In this document: positions 37,083 to 46,730 of the stretch, piece after piece
How positions within the stretch are numbered: position 1 is the first letter of the stretch
Layout: each line of letters opens with the position of its first letter
Assembly (NCBI GenBank): GCA_964620445.1
Contig: CAZUHB010000006.1
Span: 62,001 to 126,000, forward strand
DNA length: 64,000 nucleotides
From: CAZUHB01 sp964620445
GTDB lineage: Bacteria > Planctomycetota > B15-G4 > CAYZWU01
Direction: 5' to 3'
Notes under the pieces: generated by a model
The model's database searches: none
What the model saw: the letters and a program-made list of their open reading frames with translations, nothing else
Told to the model about the DNA's origin: nothing
Position numbers and translations under genes: made by a program

Positions 37083-38603
37083 TCACTCCGCCCTCAGGGT
37101 CATCCGGTTCGTGATCCTCGTGTAGGCATAACCCCACTGTCCCACGAGAGCCTGGAAGTGCCACCGTTCGCCCGGAACCCACGACGCGGGCACCGCGGTC
37201 GGAAAGACGAACACCCCGTCGCCGGGCACATTCCCCAGCGGCCAGTCACCGAGGAAGGGGGTCTCGAGATGAAGAAGGCCGTGCTGTGTCTGCAGGGGCG
37301 GATCCTTGAGTGTGTCGTGTGTTGCGAGCCTCACCCCGAATCCGGGCAGTCCCACGACCTTGATCGTGATGTTGTTGCCCGGAATTATCCGGCCCATGGT
37401 GTAGAGGTGGTAGTAGAACTCATCGGCCCCGATGTCGATCGTTGTCTGGACGACGCGCGGATCGCTTTCGAAATCGGCGGCGGGTACCCCGGCCGCGCCG
37501 TTCGCCCCCGTATCCCTGCAGGGAGAATTGAAGGTGATGTGAAAATCATCACCCCCCGCGTCGGCGAAAAGAGGGTCGGCATCGATGTTGTTCGCGCCCC
37601 AGACGAGGGTGCTGCCCGACTCGACGTAGCACGAGGCTTGCCCGCCTGAAAGGTCGGAGAAATCGACGGTGAGATCGCTCGGCTCGGCGGGCGTTCCAAC
37701 GTGGATTTCCGGTCCCGTGGGGGCGTAGTTATCCCACAGGATCGTGTTGGCCACGGGGATCGCCGCCGTGTTGCCCCTGCAGTAGATTCCGCCGCCCTGA
37801 TCGGCATAATTGTCGTAGATCGTGTTGTTGGTGATCGTGGGAACCGAACCGTAGTCCGCGTAGATGCCGCCGCCGAACCAGCTGGCGAGATTGGAGTGGA
37901 TCAGGTTGTTCACGATCAGGGGCGACGAATCGCCCAGGTTGATCCCGCCGCCGTTGAAGACCTGTGAGTCGTTCCCGTAGATACGATTCCGCTCGATCAG
38001 GGGAGATGCGCCGTTGCAGTGGATGCCGGCCGCGTTGTCGCCGGTGTTCAGAGAGATGTCGTTGCCGACGATCGTCGCATCCCCGCCCCACATGCAGGTG
38101 ACGCCGGCGCCGTCATGAGCCCAGTTGTCCTCGATGAGATTGTTCATGATGAGTGCCGTGCCGGTGTGGATGCACAATATGCCGCCGCCCTCGTAATCGG
38201 AGTGGTTTCCGATGATCCAGTTGTTCCTGATCGTGGGGGAGCTCGCGCTGCACTGAATGCCGCCGCCCACGAGGTAAGTCGTCGTGAATCCGTTGGTGAT
38301 CGTGAAACCGAGGATCATCGCGCCGGGGCCCTCGCCGTTGGCAAAGGTGACCGTGCTGCCCAGGCTGTTGCCGTCGATCGTGGTCACCGAGGGGCCTGAC
38401 TCGCTCACCAGGGCGACGTCCTTTCCCGCGAAGTCGATGTTCTCCCCGTAGGTGCCCGCCCTGACAACGATCGTGTCCGCGCTCGCGGCGGCGTCGATCG
38501 CGCCCTGGATCGTGGGGTAGTCATCGGGAACGTAGATGACGGCGCCATTGACGGAGCCGACCAGGAACAGGAAGACAAGAAAGGAAACCGGTGATATCGA
38601 CAT
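37083..38603 (-). CDS. Secreted right-handed parallel beta-helix protein
   Basis: Exported protein of 506 residues from the ATG at 38603; an ATG at 38630 in the same frame would add nine charged residues. A signal peptide (SFLVFLFLVGSVNG) precedes IYVPDDYPTIQGAIDAA, the typical start of pectate-lyase-like beta-helix proteins. Many short N-x-I/N-N-x-I repeat turns follow (for example LIVNNLIHSNLASWFGGGI). No catalytic residues can be assigned. The last ~115 residues, from ADEFYYHLY, form a separate domain that is also on the beta-helix protein at 61777. It may be a polysaccharide-binding or structural surface protein. Confidence 0.8.
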   Translation of the reverse strand: MSISPVSFLVFLFLVGSVNGAVIYVPDDYPTIQGAIDAAASADTIVVRAGTYGENIDFAGKDVALVSESGPSVTTIDGNSLGSTVTFANGEGPGAMILGFTITNGFTTTYLVGGGIQCSASSPTIRNNWIIGNHSDYEGGGILCIHTGTALIMNNLIEDNWAHDGAGVTCMWGGDATIVGNDISLNTGDNAAGIHCNGASPLIERNRIYGNDSQVFNGGGINLGDSSPLIVNNLIHSNLASWFGGGIYADYGSVPTITNNTIYDNYADQGGGIYCRGNTAAIPVANTILWDNYAPTGPEIHVGTPAEPSDLTVDFSDLSGGQASCYVESGSTLVWGANNIDADPLFADAGGDDFHITFNSPCRDTGANGAAGVPAADFESDPRVVQTTIDIGADEFYYHLYTMGRIIPGNNITIKVVGLPGFGVRLATHDTLKDPPLQTQHGLLHLETPFLGDWPLGNVPGDGVFVFPTAVPASWVPGERWHFQALVGQWGYAYTRITNRMTLRAE

Positions 38604-38687
38604 GGCTTTCTCCTTCTCCTTCGACCTCATCGGCTTGCCGGAACGTGTCCGGCCGAGGCCCGTGCCGTTCGCTGAAAGCGGAAGAAC

Positions 38688-38696
38688 AATATATCA
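38688..38696 (-). promoter_or_regulatory. Candidate extended -10 promoter for the beta-helix gene
   Basis: The minus strand reads TGATATATT, an extended -10 element, about 85 bases upstream of the ATG at 38603. No clear -35 box is needed for this type. It lies in the 292-base gap between divergently transcribed genes; no similar element is evident for the rightward glycosidase gene. Confidence 0.3.
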
Positions 38697-38895
38697 AATC
38701 TGGCCCGAAGAATCCATCTCCAAGGGACATCGATCCACGGCTCCGCCGGTGCCGGGCGACCTTCCGCCGGAAACCTTCCCTCCATCGATAGACAGAAAAA
38801 AATCTGGCAATGAGGCCGAAAAGGGCTTTTCTTTGACGGGCCGGGACCACGCGAGACAGGTGCCGTTTTTTGGGATTCTTTGAAGAGGTCTATCC

Positions 38896-41800
38896 ATGGA
38901 TTCACCGAAGTTCTTTTGTCTCCTGCTCCTTTTGTGTCTCACCGTGCCAGGTTCGATCCTGTCCAAGGAGGATTATCCCGAGTTCCGGCGGAAGGGATTC
39001 GTCTATTCCAGGGCTCCCGGAATCGATCTCGAGGAGGGAGTGACACGGCGCGATCCGAGCGATGTGATCGACGTGGACGGAACATGCTACGTCTGGTACA
39101 GCAAGGTGGTTCACGCGGACCTGCCGCCGCACAAGAGATCTCTCAAAACATCGGGATATGTGGCCACCATCTGGTATGCCACGTCACGCGACAAGGGGCG
39201 GACATGGACCGAGCAGGCCGAGGCTCTCGGCAAGGGGGAGGCCGGGGCTTTCGACTCCTTCGCGGTCTTCACTCCCAATATCGCGCGCATCGACGGCAGC
39301 TACTACCTCTACTACACGGGCGTCAAACCCACCCCGGGAAAGGACGACCTGTTCGAAAACAACTCCGTCAACGATGTGACCGCCATCGGCGTGGCCCGCG
39401 CCGAAACCCCCGACGGATCTTTCGAGCGGATCAGCCCCGAACCGATCCTGTCGGTGGCCCTGCCTCGAGGAGAAGGGGAGACGAGGCTCACCACTTTCGA
39501 CAGCTACCGCGTGGACGACGCCTCGATCCTGCTCCGCGACCACGACGGGGACGGCGATCTGGAAGTCTGGCTCTACTACAAGGGCCGCGACCTGGAGCAT
39601 GGCCCGCACGGGCCCGGCCTGACCAAGATGGGGCTCGCCATCGCCCAGCGGCCGGAAGGTCCCTACGTGCGCGCCAACAACGGCGCGCCGATCCTGGCCA
39701 ACAGCCACGAGGTCCTCATCTGGCCCCATCGCGAGGGAGTGGCTGCCTACGCTTCGATCACGAAGACCGTCGAGTACGCCGAGGACGGCATCGATTTCGT
39801 GTCCCGTCCTCTCCGCGCGGCCATGGTGCCCAAGCCGGTGGCGCCGGGCGCGTTCCGTCCCGACCTGACGGAACCGGTCACCTACGGCCAGGGGATCTCG
39901 TGGGGAATCGCGATGAGGGATCCGGGCGGCCCCAACCCCTATCTCGTCCGATTCGACAATAACCTCGTGGCTCCGCCCGCGCCCGAAGGGGAGAAGGATT
40001 CCTCTCTGAAGCTCTGGTACGAGCAACCGGCCAAGCGATGGGAAGAGGCCCTTCCCGTGGGTAACGGCCGCCTCGGTGCCATGGTGTTCGGCCGTATCGC
40101 CGAAGAAAGGATCCAGCTGAACGAGGAATCGATCTGGGCCGGCGAGCACGGAGCCTATCAGGACCGGGCCGGCGCGGCCGAGCATATCGCCAGGGCGCGC
40201 GCTCTCTTCTTCGAGGGAAAATGCTCCGAGGGCGAAGCGGTCATGCAGAATGAGGTGATGCGTTCCCGCCTGAATCCGCGCAGCTACCAGACGCTGGGCG
40301 ACCTCCGGCTGACGATGGCCGGTCGATCTTGGGCCGCCCTCGAGGCCGAAGGCGGCGGCGAGACCTATCGCCGTGAACTCGACCTCTCCACGGCGATCGC
40401 GTCCACCCGCTTCGCCAGGGGCGGGGTCCTGTTCGAACGCGCGGTCTTCTCCTCGGCGCCCGACCAGGTGCTCGTCGTGCGCATCACCGCTGACAGGCCG
40501 GGACAGATTTCGCTGGACGCTGCCATCGATCGGCCCGTCGGCGCCTCGACGGCGGCGGTCGGCGGAGACGGCCTCCTTCTGGCGGGCCGGGCGGACCACG
40601 AGGGAAAACGCCGGGGTGTGTGCTTCGCGGCGTGCCTTCGCGCAATGCCCGAGGGTGGGTCCCTGGCCGTTGGAGACGGCACACTCCTGATCCGCGACGC
40701 GGACGCGGTGACCTTCCTTCTCGCGGCAGCCACCGACTACAACCGGTCCGACCCGGCACTTCCCGTCGATCGAGATCTCGTCCAGACCTGCTCGTCCACC
40801 CTGGCGGCCGCGGCGGAAAGATCTTATGCCGCCCTCCGCGACCGCGCCGCGGCCGACCATCAGCGTCTCTTCGGCCGCGTCACCCTCGACCTCGGCCGAA
40901 CCGGCGCCGCTGACCGGCCCACGGACGTTCGTCTCGAGGAGTACAAAGACGCTGCGGACACCCGAGATCCACACCTGGCCGCACTCTATTTCCAGTACGG
41001 CAGGTACCTGCTCATCTGCTCGTCGAGACCGGGCTGTCTGCCCGCCAACCTGCAAGGCATCTGGAACCAGCATGTCGCCGCACCGTGGAACAGCGACTAC
41101 CACATCAACATCAACATCCAGATGAACTACTGGCCCGCTGAAGTGACCAACCTCGCCGAATGCCACGAGCCCTTCTTCGATTTCGTCGACGGCGTGCGCG
41201 CCCGCGGCCGCCGCACGGCGCGAACGGTCTACGACTGCGGCGGATTCGTTGCCCACCACACGACCGATGCCTGGCACTACACGACGCCCCAGGGGCGGGT
41301 GAGCTGGGGCATGTGGCCGATGGCGGGCGGCTGGTGCGCACAGCACTTCATGGAACACTACCGGTTCAACGGGGACAGGGGATTTCTCGGGGAGCGGGCA
41401 TGGCCCGTGCTGCGCGAGGCGGCCCTCTTTTTTCTCGACTGGCTCGTGGAGGAACCGGGCACGGGGCGGCTCGTTTCCGGGCCGAGCACGTCGCCCGAGA
41501 ACAGATTCGTCGCACCCGACGGGAAACGGGTTTCACTCTCCATGGGGTGCGCCATGGACCAGCAGATCATCTGGGATACCTTCACCAACTGCCTCGAGGC
41601 GGCCGACGTGCTGGGAATCGACGATCCCTTTACCGAACGTGTTGCCGCGGCGAGAGCCAGACTCGCCCTGCCCGCGATCGGCACGGACGGCCGGCTCCTC
41701 GAGTGGCGCACGCCCCGCGAGGAGGCCGAACCCGGTCACCGCCACATGTCGCACCTCTTCGGCCTCCATCCGGGCAGGCAGTACACGGAGCAGAGCGCGC

Positions 41801-42351
41801 CCGACATGATGGCCGCCGCGCGAAAGAGCATCGAGCACCGGCTCGCCCACGGGGGCGGCCACACCGGGTGGAGCCGCGCCTGGATCATCAATTTCTGGGC
41901 GCGGCTGAAGGATGCGCCGATGGCGCACCGGAACGTGCAGCTCCTTTTGAAGAAATCGACCCTGCCCAACCTCCTCGACAACCACCCGCCCTTCCAGATC
42001 GACGGGAACTTCGGGGGTGCGGCGGGCATTGCCGAGATGCTCCTCCAGAGCCACGCCGGCGCGATCGAACTCTTGCCGGCCCTTCCGGCTGCCTGGCCCG
42101 ACGGCTCGGTCACGGGCTTGTGCGCCCGCGGCGGTTTCGAGGTGGATATCTCCTGGAAAAAGCGCAAGCTGGAATCGGCCGTCGTCAGACCGAGGCGCGG
42201 CGGCGCCTGCTCCATCCGCCACGGGGGGAGCGAGAAGCGGTTCGAGGTTCGCGCCGGCAAGGCCTATCACATCGACGGGAGCCTGGGCGTGAAAGAAATG
42301 GCCGATCGATCCGAAGCCGGGCCCGGGACGGAGACAAGACGATGGAAATGA
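38896..42351 (+). CDS. Secreted fusion glycosidase: beta-propeller (GH43/GH32-like) plus GH95 alpha-L-fucosidase-type domain
   Basis: Exported glycoside hydrolase of 1151 residues, ATG start with GAAGAGG at 38882-38888. A signal peptide (FFCLLLLLCLTVPGS) is followed by an approximately 330-residue five-bladed propeller-like region. It has paired Trp/Tyr-rich strands (CYVWYSK, SYYLYYTG, EVWLYYKG) and the acidic pattern of GH43/GH32 families; its own catalytic acids cannot be assigned with certainty. From about residue 370 a GH95 domain follows: KLWYEQPAKRWEEALPVGNGRLGAM-type entry, the base-activating Asn pair in YHININIQMNYWPAE, MDQQIIWDTF where the acid normally sits, and GGGHTGWSRAW near the C-terminus. 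GH95 enzymes release L-fucose or L-galactose. It is coupled to the following URO-D gene, with 10 bases overlapping. Confidence 0.85.
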   Translation: MDSPKFFCLLLLLCLTVPGSILSKEDYPEFRRKGFVYSRAPGIDLEEGVTRRDPSDVIDVDGTCYVWYSKVVHADLPPHKRSLKTSGYVATIWYATSRDKGRTWTEQAEALGKGEAGAFDSFAVFTPNIARIDGSYYLYYTGVKPTPGKDDLFENNSVNDVTAIGVARAETPDGSFERISPEPILSVALPRGEGETRLTTFDSYRVDDASILLRDHDGDGDLEVWLYYKGRDLEHGPHGPGLTKMGLAIAQRPEGPYVRANNGAPILANSHEVLIWPHREGVAAYASITKTVEYAEDGIDFVSRPLRAAMVPKPVAPGAFRPDLTEPVTYGQGISWGIAMRDPGGPNPYLVRFDNNLVAPPAPEGEKDSSLKLWYEQPAKRWEEALPVGNGRLGAMVFGRIAEERIQLNEESIWAGEHGAYQDRAGAAEHIARARALFFEGKCSEGEAVMQNEVMRSRLNPRSYQTLGDLRLTMAGRSWAALEAEGGGETYRRELDLSTAIASTRFARGGVLFERAVFSSAPDQVLVVRITADRPGQISLDAAIDRPVGASTAAVGGDGLLLAGRADHEGKRRGVCFAACLRAMPEGGSLAVGDGTLLIRDADAVTFLLAAATDYNRSDPALPVDRDLVQTCSSTLAAAAERSYAALRDRAAADHQRLFGRVTLDLGRTGAADRPTDVRLEEYKDAADTRDPHLAALYFQYGRYLLICSSRPGCLPANLQGIWNQHVAAPWNSDYHININIQMNYWPAEVTNLAECHEPFFDFVDGVRARGRRTARTVYDCGGFVAHHTTDAWHYTTPQGRVSWGMWPMAGGWCAQHFMEHYRFNGDRGFLGERAWPVLREAALFFLDWLVEEPGTGRLVSGPSTSPENRFVAPDGKRVSLSMGCAMDQQIIWDTFTNCLEAADVLGIDDPFTERVAAARARLALPAIGTDGRLLEWRTPREEAEPGHRHMSHLFGLHPGRQYTEQSAPDMMAAARKSIEHRLAHGGGHTGWSRAWIINFWARLKDAPMAHRNVQLLLKKSTLPNLLDNHPPFQIDGNFGGAAGIAEMLLQSHAGAIELLPALPAAWPDGSVTGLCARGGFEVDISWKKRKLESAVVRPRRGGACSIRHGGSEKRFEVRAGKAYHIDGSLGVKEMADRSEAGPGTETRRWK

Positions 42352-43595
42352 CACCGCGCCAGAGAGTGCTCGCCGCGATCGGCCGCACCGAGCCGGACAG
42401 GGTTCCTGTCGACCTCGGTGCCACGCCGAGCTCGGGCATCTCGGCGATCGCCTACAACAATCTGAAGAAACACCTCGAGATCGCACCGGGCGCAACGCGC
42501 ATCTACGACGTGGTGCAGCAGCTCGCCGAACCGGAGGAGATGATCCTCGATCGTTTCGGGATCGACGCCGTCGACCTGGGCCGGGCGTTCAACACGAACA
42601 GCGCCGACTGGTACGAGATCGCCCTTCCCGACGGACAGCGCGGTCTCTACCCCGTCTGGTTCCGTCCCGAACGGGACCGTGACGGCGGCTGGATCGCGCG
42701 CGGCGCCGATGGAACGCCGATCGCGCGGATGCCGGCGAAGAGCGCCTTCTTCGACCAGACCTGTTTTCCTTACATCGACGGCTACCCCTCCGATTACGGG
42801 GGATTGCCCGAGGCGATGGGCAAGGTCATGTGGCAGGCCTTTGCCCACAGCCCCTGGGACCGCGCCGGCGAAGATCGATTCTGGGACGATCTGCGCGCGA
42901 AGGCGATCGCGCTGCGCGCCGCGTCGGACAGGGCCATCATGATCGTTTGCGGGTGCAATCTCTTCGAATGGGGAACCTTTCTGCGCCGCCTCGACAATTT
43001 CCTCGTCGACATGGTCACCGTACCGAACGAGGTGGAGCGGCTGCTCGACGCGCTCATGGAATTGCACCTCGCAACCCTCGAAAAGGTCTGCGCCAACCTG
43101 GGCGATCTCGTCGACATCCTGCGGTTCGGCGACGACCTCGGCATGGACAGCGGCCCTTTCATGCGGCCCGAAACATACCGCGCGCTTTTCAAACCGCGGC
43201 ACAGCCAGCTCTGCGACCACGTGCACCGCAACAGCGGCATGCGCACCTATCTCCACTCGTGCGGCTCGATCCATGCGCTGCTGCCCGACCTGATCGAGGC
43301 GGGTTACGACGTGATCAATCCGGTGCAGACCACCTGCCGCGACATGGAACCGGAGAGGCTGAAGATGGAGTTCGGCAGGGAGATCGCCTTCTGGGGCGGG
43401 GGGTGCGAAACGCGCACCGTTCTGAACAGGGCCGCTCCGGACGCGGTGAAGGCCCACGTGCTCGAGCGCTTGAAGATCCTGGCGCCGGGCGGCGGTTTCG
43501 TTTTCAACACGGAGCACAATATACTTCCCGAGGTGCCGCCGGAAAACATCGTGGCCATGTTCGAGGCGATCGACGAGTTCAACGGCCGGAGATGA
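42342..43595 (+). CDS. Uroporphyrinogen decarboxylase-fold (MtaA-like) protein 1
   Basis: 417 residues, URO-D/MtaA superfamily TIM barrel. The family's N-terminal motif is present (TPRQRVLAAIGRTEPDRVPVDLG), and the H305-S-C307-G metal or thiol-binding site plus FWGGGCETRTVLN resemble corrinoid:thiol methyltransferases rather than haem-pathway HemE. No corrinoid protein or other methyltransferase partner is encoded nearby. It overlaps the glycosidase stop and precedes a symporter by 40 bases, so it belongs to the sugar-utilisation transcript. The reaction is unknown: demethylation or decarboxylation of a sugar-derived substrate is an inference from context. Confidence 0.8.
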   Translation: MEMTPRQRVLAAIGRTEPDRVPVDLGATPSSGISAIAYNNLKKHLEIAPGATRIYDVVQQLAEPEEMILDRFGIDAVDLGRAFNTNSADWYEIALPDGQRGLYPVWFRPERDRDGGWIARGADGTPIARMPAKSAFFDQTCFPYIDGYPSDYGGLPEAMGKVMWQAFAHSPWDRAGEDRFWDDLRAKAIALRAASDRAIMIVCGCNLFEWGTFLRRLDNFLVDMVTVPNEVERLLDALMELHLATLEKVCANLGDLVDILRFGDDLGMDSGPFMRPETYRALFKPRHSQLCDHVHRNSGMRTYLHSCGSIHALLPDLIEAGYDVINPVQTTCRDMEPERLKMEFGREIAFWGGGCETRTVLNRAAPDAVKAHVLERLKILAPGGGFVFNTEHNILPEVPPENIVAMFEAIDEFNGRR

Positions 43596-43635
43596 CCGCC
43601 GTGATCGTCCAGAAAGAAATTGCCGGAAAAGTCAG

Positions 43636-45420
43636 ATGAACCAACTCGACCTCTTCGCCGTCGGCGCCTATTTCGCGCTCGTCATCGCTGCCGGCCTCTG
43701 GTACCGCCGCCGGGCGGCCAGGAACCTCACCGCCTATTTCCTGGGCGGTAAGTCGATGCACTGGTCGATGCTGGCCATGTCGGGGGCGGTGTCCAATTTC
43801 GATATCACCGGCACCATGTGGATGGTGTCGGTCCTCTACATCCTCGGCATGCAGTCGTGGTGGCATCACTGGATGTGGGGAGTGGCCCTTCCGGCTTTCG
43901 GTCTCGCCTACATGGCGCGCTGGGTGCGGCGCTCGAAGGTGATCACCGCTGCCGAGTGGATGAAGACCCGCTTCGGCGAGGACCCGGGCGGCCGCGCCGC
44001 GCGCTACGCGTCGGCGTTCCTTGCGATCCTCTTCACCGCCGCCTGCGTGGGTTACGCCTTCCAGGGAATCGGTAAGTTTGCCGAGGTCTACGTCCCCCTC
44101 GAAGGGATCGCCCGCCACCTGCCCTTCGCGTCGGAGTGGATCGTCGACAATCAGGCCGCGGTGCTCGCCACGCTCGTCTTTGCCGTGACCACGCTCTACG
44201 TGGCGGTGGGCGGCCTCTACAGCGTTGTGGTGACCGACGTGATCCAGACCCTGATCCTCACCGCATCGGGCATCGTGATCGTCGTGGTCGCCTACAGGAA
44301 TCTCAGCCCCGAAATCATCGCATCGTCGGTGCCGGCCGATTTCGTGCGCCTCACTCCGGCCTGGCGCATCGACCGGCTGGCGGGCACCGAGCACGCCGCC
44401 TATCAGATGTTCGGCCTGCTCACCGTGACGTGGGTGGTCAAGGGCCTGCTCATGAACGCGGGCGGGCCGGGCCAGCTCTATGACTTCCAGCGCCACCTGG
44501 CCGCCGCCAGCGTGCGCGACGCCTGCAAGCTGGCGGCGTCGTGGCCCTTCTTTCTCGTCGTGCGCTGGGGCATGGTGGCGGGGATCACCCTGCTCGCCCT
44601 TTCGGGAGTGATGAACGCCCACGATCCCGAGAAGGTGATGCCCGCCGTGCTTCAGGAGTATCTCCCCGCCGGGATCAGGGGCGTGGTGATCGCGGGCCTT
44701 CTGGCCGCGTTCATGTCGACATTCTCGTCCACCGTCAACAGCGGCGCGTCCTTTGTGGTGCGCGACATCTGGCAGCCGATTTTTCGCCCCCGCGCCGACG
44801 AGAAGCACCTGATCCGGTCCAGCTACGTCGCCACGGTGGGGATCGTGATCGCCGGGATCCTCATCGGCTTCCGGGCCGAGTCGATCGGCCAGATCTGGGG
44901 CTGGTTGATGATGGCTCTCGGCGCCGCCGTCATCGTGCCCAATGTGCTGCGCTGGTACTGGTGGCGGATCAACGGATGGGGGTATGCGGCCGGCGTGCTC
45001 GGCGGAATACTGCTCTCGGTCATCGCCCTTTTCGTGCCCGAGATCCCGATCTACAAGATCTTCCCCGCCATCTGCACAGGGTCTCTTCTGGCCAGCGTGG
45101 GCGTGACCTTTCTTACGAGGCCGACTCGGAGCGCCGTTCTCGAGGATTTCTATCTGACGGTGAGGCCGTTCGGATTCTGGGGACCGGTAAGGCGAACGGC
45201 TGGAACACCTCCCCGGGCCGAACTCCCCTCGAGCGAGTCGGCCGCGCGATCGCTCTTCAACGCGGCCGTGGCGATCGTGGGGCTCACCGCCCTCTACCTG
45301 GGCCCCATGTACCTCGTGGGGCACTGGCACCTGCGGGCGGCGGTCTGCGCCCTCTGTTTTCTGGTCTCCGCGGCGGTCCTGTACTTTTCATGGTACAGGC
45401 ATCTGCCCGTGAACGAGTGA
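43636..45420 (+). CDS. Sodium:solute symporter 1 (SSS family)
   Basis: Inner-membrane sodium-coupled importer of 594 residues with about thirteen helices. The N-terminal sequence LTAYFLGGKSMHWSMLAMSGAVSNFDITGTMWM is the usual SSS helix 1-2 region, and TLYVAVGGLYSVVVTDVIQ is the usual helix 5-6 motif. The AAFMSTFSSTVNSGASFVVRDIWQPIF segment is another family hallmark. The substrate cannot be read from sequence; its place between two URO-D genes and downstream of a glycosidase suggests a sugar or sugar acid. Confidence 0.9.
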   Translation: MNQLDLFAVGAYFALVIAAGLWYRRRAARNLTAYFLGGKSMHWSMLAMSGAVSNFDITGTMWMVSVLYILGMQSWWHHWMWGVALPAFGLAYMARWVRRSKVITAAEWMKTRFGEDPGGRAARYASAFLAILFTAACVGYAFQGIGKFAEVYVPLEGIARHLPFASEWIVDNQAAVLATLVFAVTTLYVAVGGLYSVVVTDVIQTLILTASGIVIVVVAYRNLSPEIIASSVPADFVRLTPAWRIDRLAGTEHAAYQMFGLLTVTWVVKGLLMNAGGPGQLYDFQRHLAAASVRDACKLAASWPFFLVVRWGMVAGITLLALSGVMNAHDPEKVMPAVLQEYLPAGIRGVVIAGLLAAFMSTFSSTVNSGASFVVRDIWQPIFRPRADEKHLIRSSYVATVGIVIAGILIGFRAESIGQIWGWLMMALGAAVIVPNVLRWYWWRINGWGYAAGVLGGILLSVIALFVPEIPIYKIFPAICTGSLLASVGVTFLTRPTRSAVLEDFYLTVRPFGFWGPVRRTAGTPPRAELPSSESAARSLFNAAVAIVGLTALYLGPMYLVGHWHLRAAVCALCFLVSAAVLYFSWYRHLPVNE

Positions 45421-45437
45421 TTCCGATCGGAGATCCA

Positions 45438-46490
45438 ATGGTTTTCAAGATCGACGCCCTGGCTGACCGGGATCCTGATTTCGAGCAGTTCCTCAAGGTC
45501 CTGAAGCGCACCGGCCGGCCCGACCACCTTCCCTTTTACGAGCATTTCGCCTCGCCCGAGTTCATCGCCCGCTGCACGGATACACCCTTCGACAGGATGA
45601 GTGCCGACGACGACGGCTTCTGGAAGATCTACGTGAACTTCTGGCTCGACCTCGGTTTCGACTGCGTGCCGATGGAGATCCCTCTCGACTGCCCGCTCGC
45701 CCCGGCGGCGCAGAAGGAGAGCCACGGCAGCGAGGCGCGCGCCGTGATTCGCGGCATGGATGATTTCGAGCGCTACCCCTGGCCCGACGAAACGCGGCCG
45801 ATCGACTTCGGCCATTTCGAACGGGCCGCGGCCGCCCTGCCCGAGGGGGCCGCCATCGTGGGCGGTGTGTGCATGGGGCCCTTCGAGTGGGTGTCGCAGA
45901 TGATGGGGATCGAGGGGCTCTCCTATGCGCTCGTCGATGCGCCCGGGCTCGTGCGTGCCATGTTCGACAAGATCGGATCGCTCATCGTGGCCGCCGACAG
46001 GGTCCTGTCGACGATCGACGCGATCGGCGCGCTGCGCCAGGGCGACGACCTCGGGTACAAGACAGCCACCTTCCTGCGGCCCGACGATCTCAGGAGGTTC
46101 GTGTTCCCGACGTACAGGAAACTCGTCGACATCGCCCACGCCGAGAACAAGCCCTTCATCCTCCACTCGTGCGGCTGCCTCGACGAGGTCTACGAGGACC
46201 TTGTCGACGACGTGGGGATCGACGCCAAGCACTCCTTCGAGGAGGTCATCATGCCGGTCGAGGATTTCAAGCGCGCCTTCGGCGACCGGGTCGTTCCCCT
46301 CGGCGGTGTGGATGTCGATCTGATCTGCCGCGGCACTGAAGCGGAGATCCGGCGCGCCACGCGCCGCAAGATCGAAGCCTGCTTTCAAGACGGTTTCTAC
46401 GCGCTCGGCACGGGCAACTCGCTCACCGACTACATGCCTGTCGACAGATACCTGATCGTGCTCGACGAGGGGATGCGCGCGATCGGTTGA
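45438..46490 (+). CDS. Uroporphyrinogen decarboxylase-fold protein 2
   Basis: 350 residues from the ATG at 45438, with GGAG just upstream. It has the URO-D fold with H243-S-C245-G in FILHSCGCLDEVYEDLVDDVGIDAKHSFEE, the expected barrel order, and the ending LTDYMPVDRYLIVLDEGMRAIG typical of MtaA-like proteins. It is quite diverged from URO-D 1, sharing mainly the metal site. It is the last gene of the set glycosidase, URO-D 1, symporter 1, URO-D 2; a 240-base AT-rich gap follows. Role unknown. Confidence 0.78.
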   Translation: MVFKIDALADRDPDFEQFLKVLKRTGRPDHLPFYEHFASPEFIARCTDTPFDRMSADDDGFWKIYVNFWLDLGFDCVPMEIPLDCPLAPAAQKESHGSEARAVIRGMDDFERYPWPDETRPIDFGHFERAAAALPEGAAIVGGVCMGPFEWVSQMMGIEGLSYALVDAPGLVRAMFDKIGSLIVAADRVLSTIDAIGALRQGDDLGYKTATFLRPDDLRRFVFPTYRKLVDIAHAENKPFILHSCGCLDEVYEDLVDDVGIDAKHSFEEVIMPVEDFKRAFGDRVVPLGGVDVDLICRGTEAEIRRATRRKIEACFQDGFYALGTGNSLTDYMPVDRYLIVLDEGMRAIG

Positions 46491-46564
46491 ACCCCGTTAT
46501 TTCTATTAATAATCAATATCGTTAAGTGTTTTTTTCCGGCCGCCGGATGTATGGGGACGGATTC

Positions 46565-46573
46565 TGGTATAAT
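46565..46573 (+). promoter_or_regulatory. Extended -10 promoter for the hexahaem cytochrome gene
   Basis: TGGTATAAT at 46565-46573 is an extended -10 element with a consensus TATAAT, located in the 240-base gap before the cytochrome gene. The expected -35 region (46545-46550) is poor, as is common for extended -10 promoters. The leader would be about 150 bases. The gap also contains an AT-rich stretch (46498-46530) but no clear terminator. Confidence 0.45.
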
Positions 46574-46730
46574 CGAAACGGAGGCACACGCAAAACGACC
46601 GGTTTCGATCGCGAAATCGAAGAACGCTTTACGTACGGGGAAGGCGTCGCGCCGGTCCATCACGGATCGCAACGGCTCGCGAACCGCGATCATCGGCCGT
46701 AATCGGTTTTTCTGTGAGGAGGAGGGCACC

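Noticed and set aside
42342..43595. HemE, uroporphyrinogen decarboxylase of haem biosynthesis
   Set aside because: The HSCG metal-type site and the neighbourhood fit MtaA-like proteins rather than the haem-pathway enzyme.
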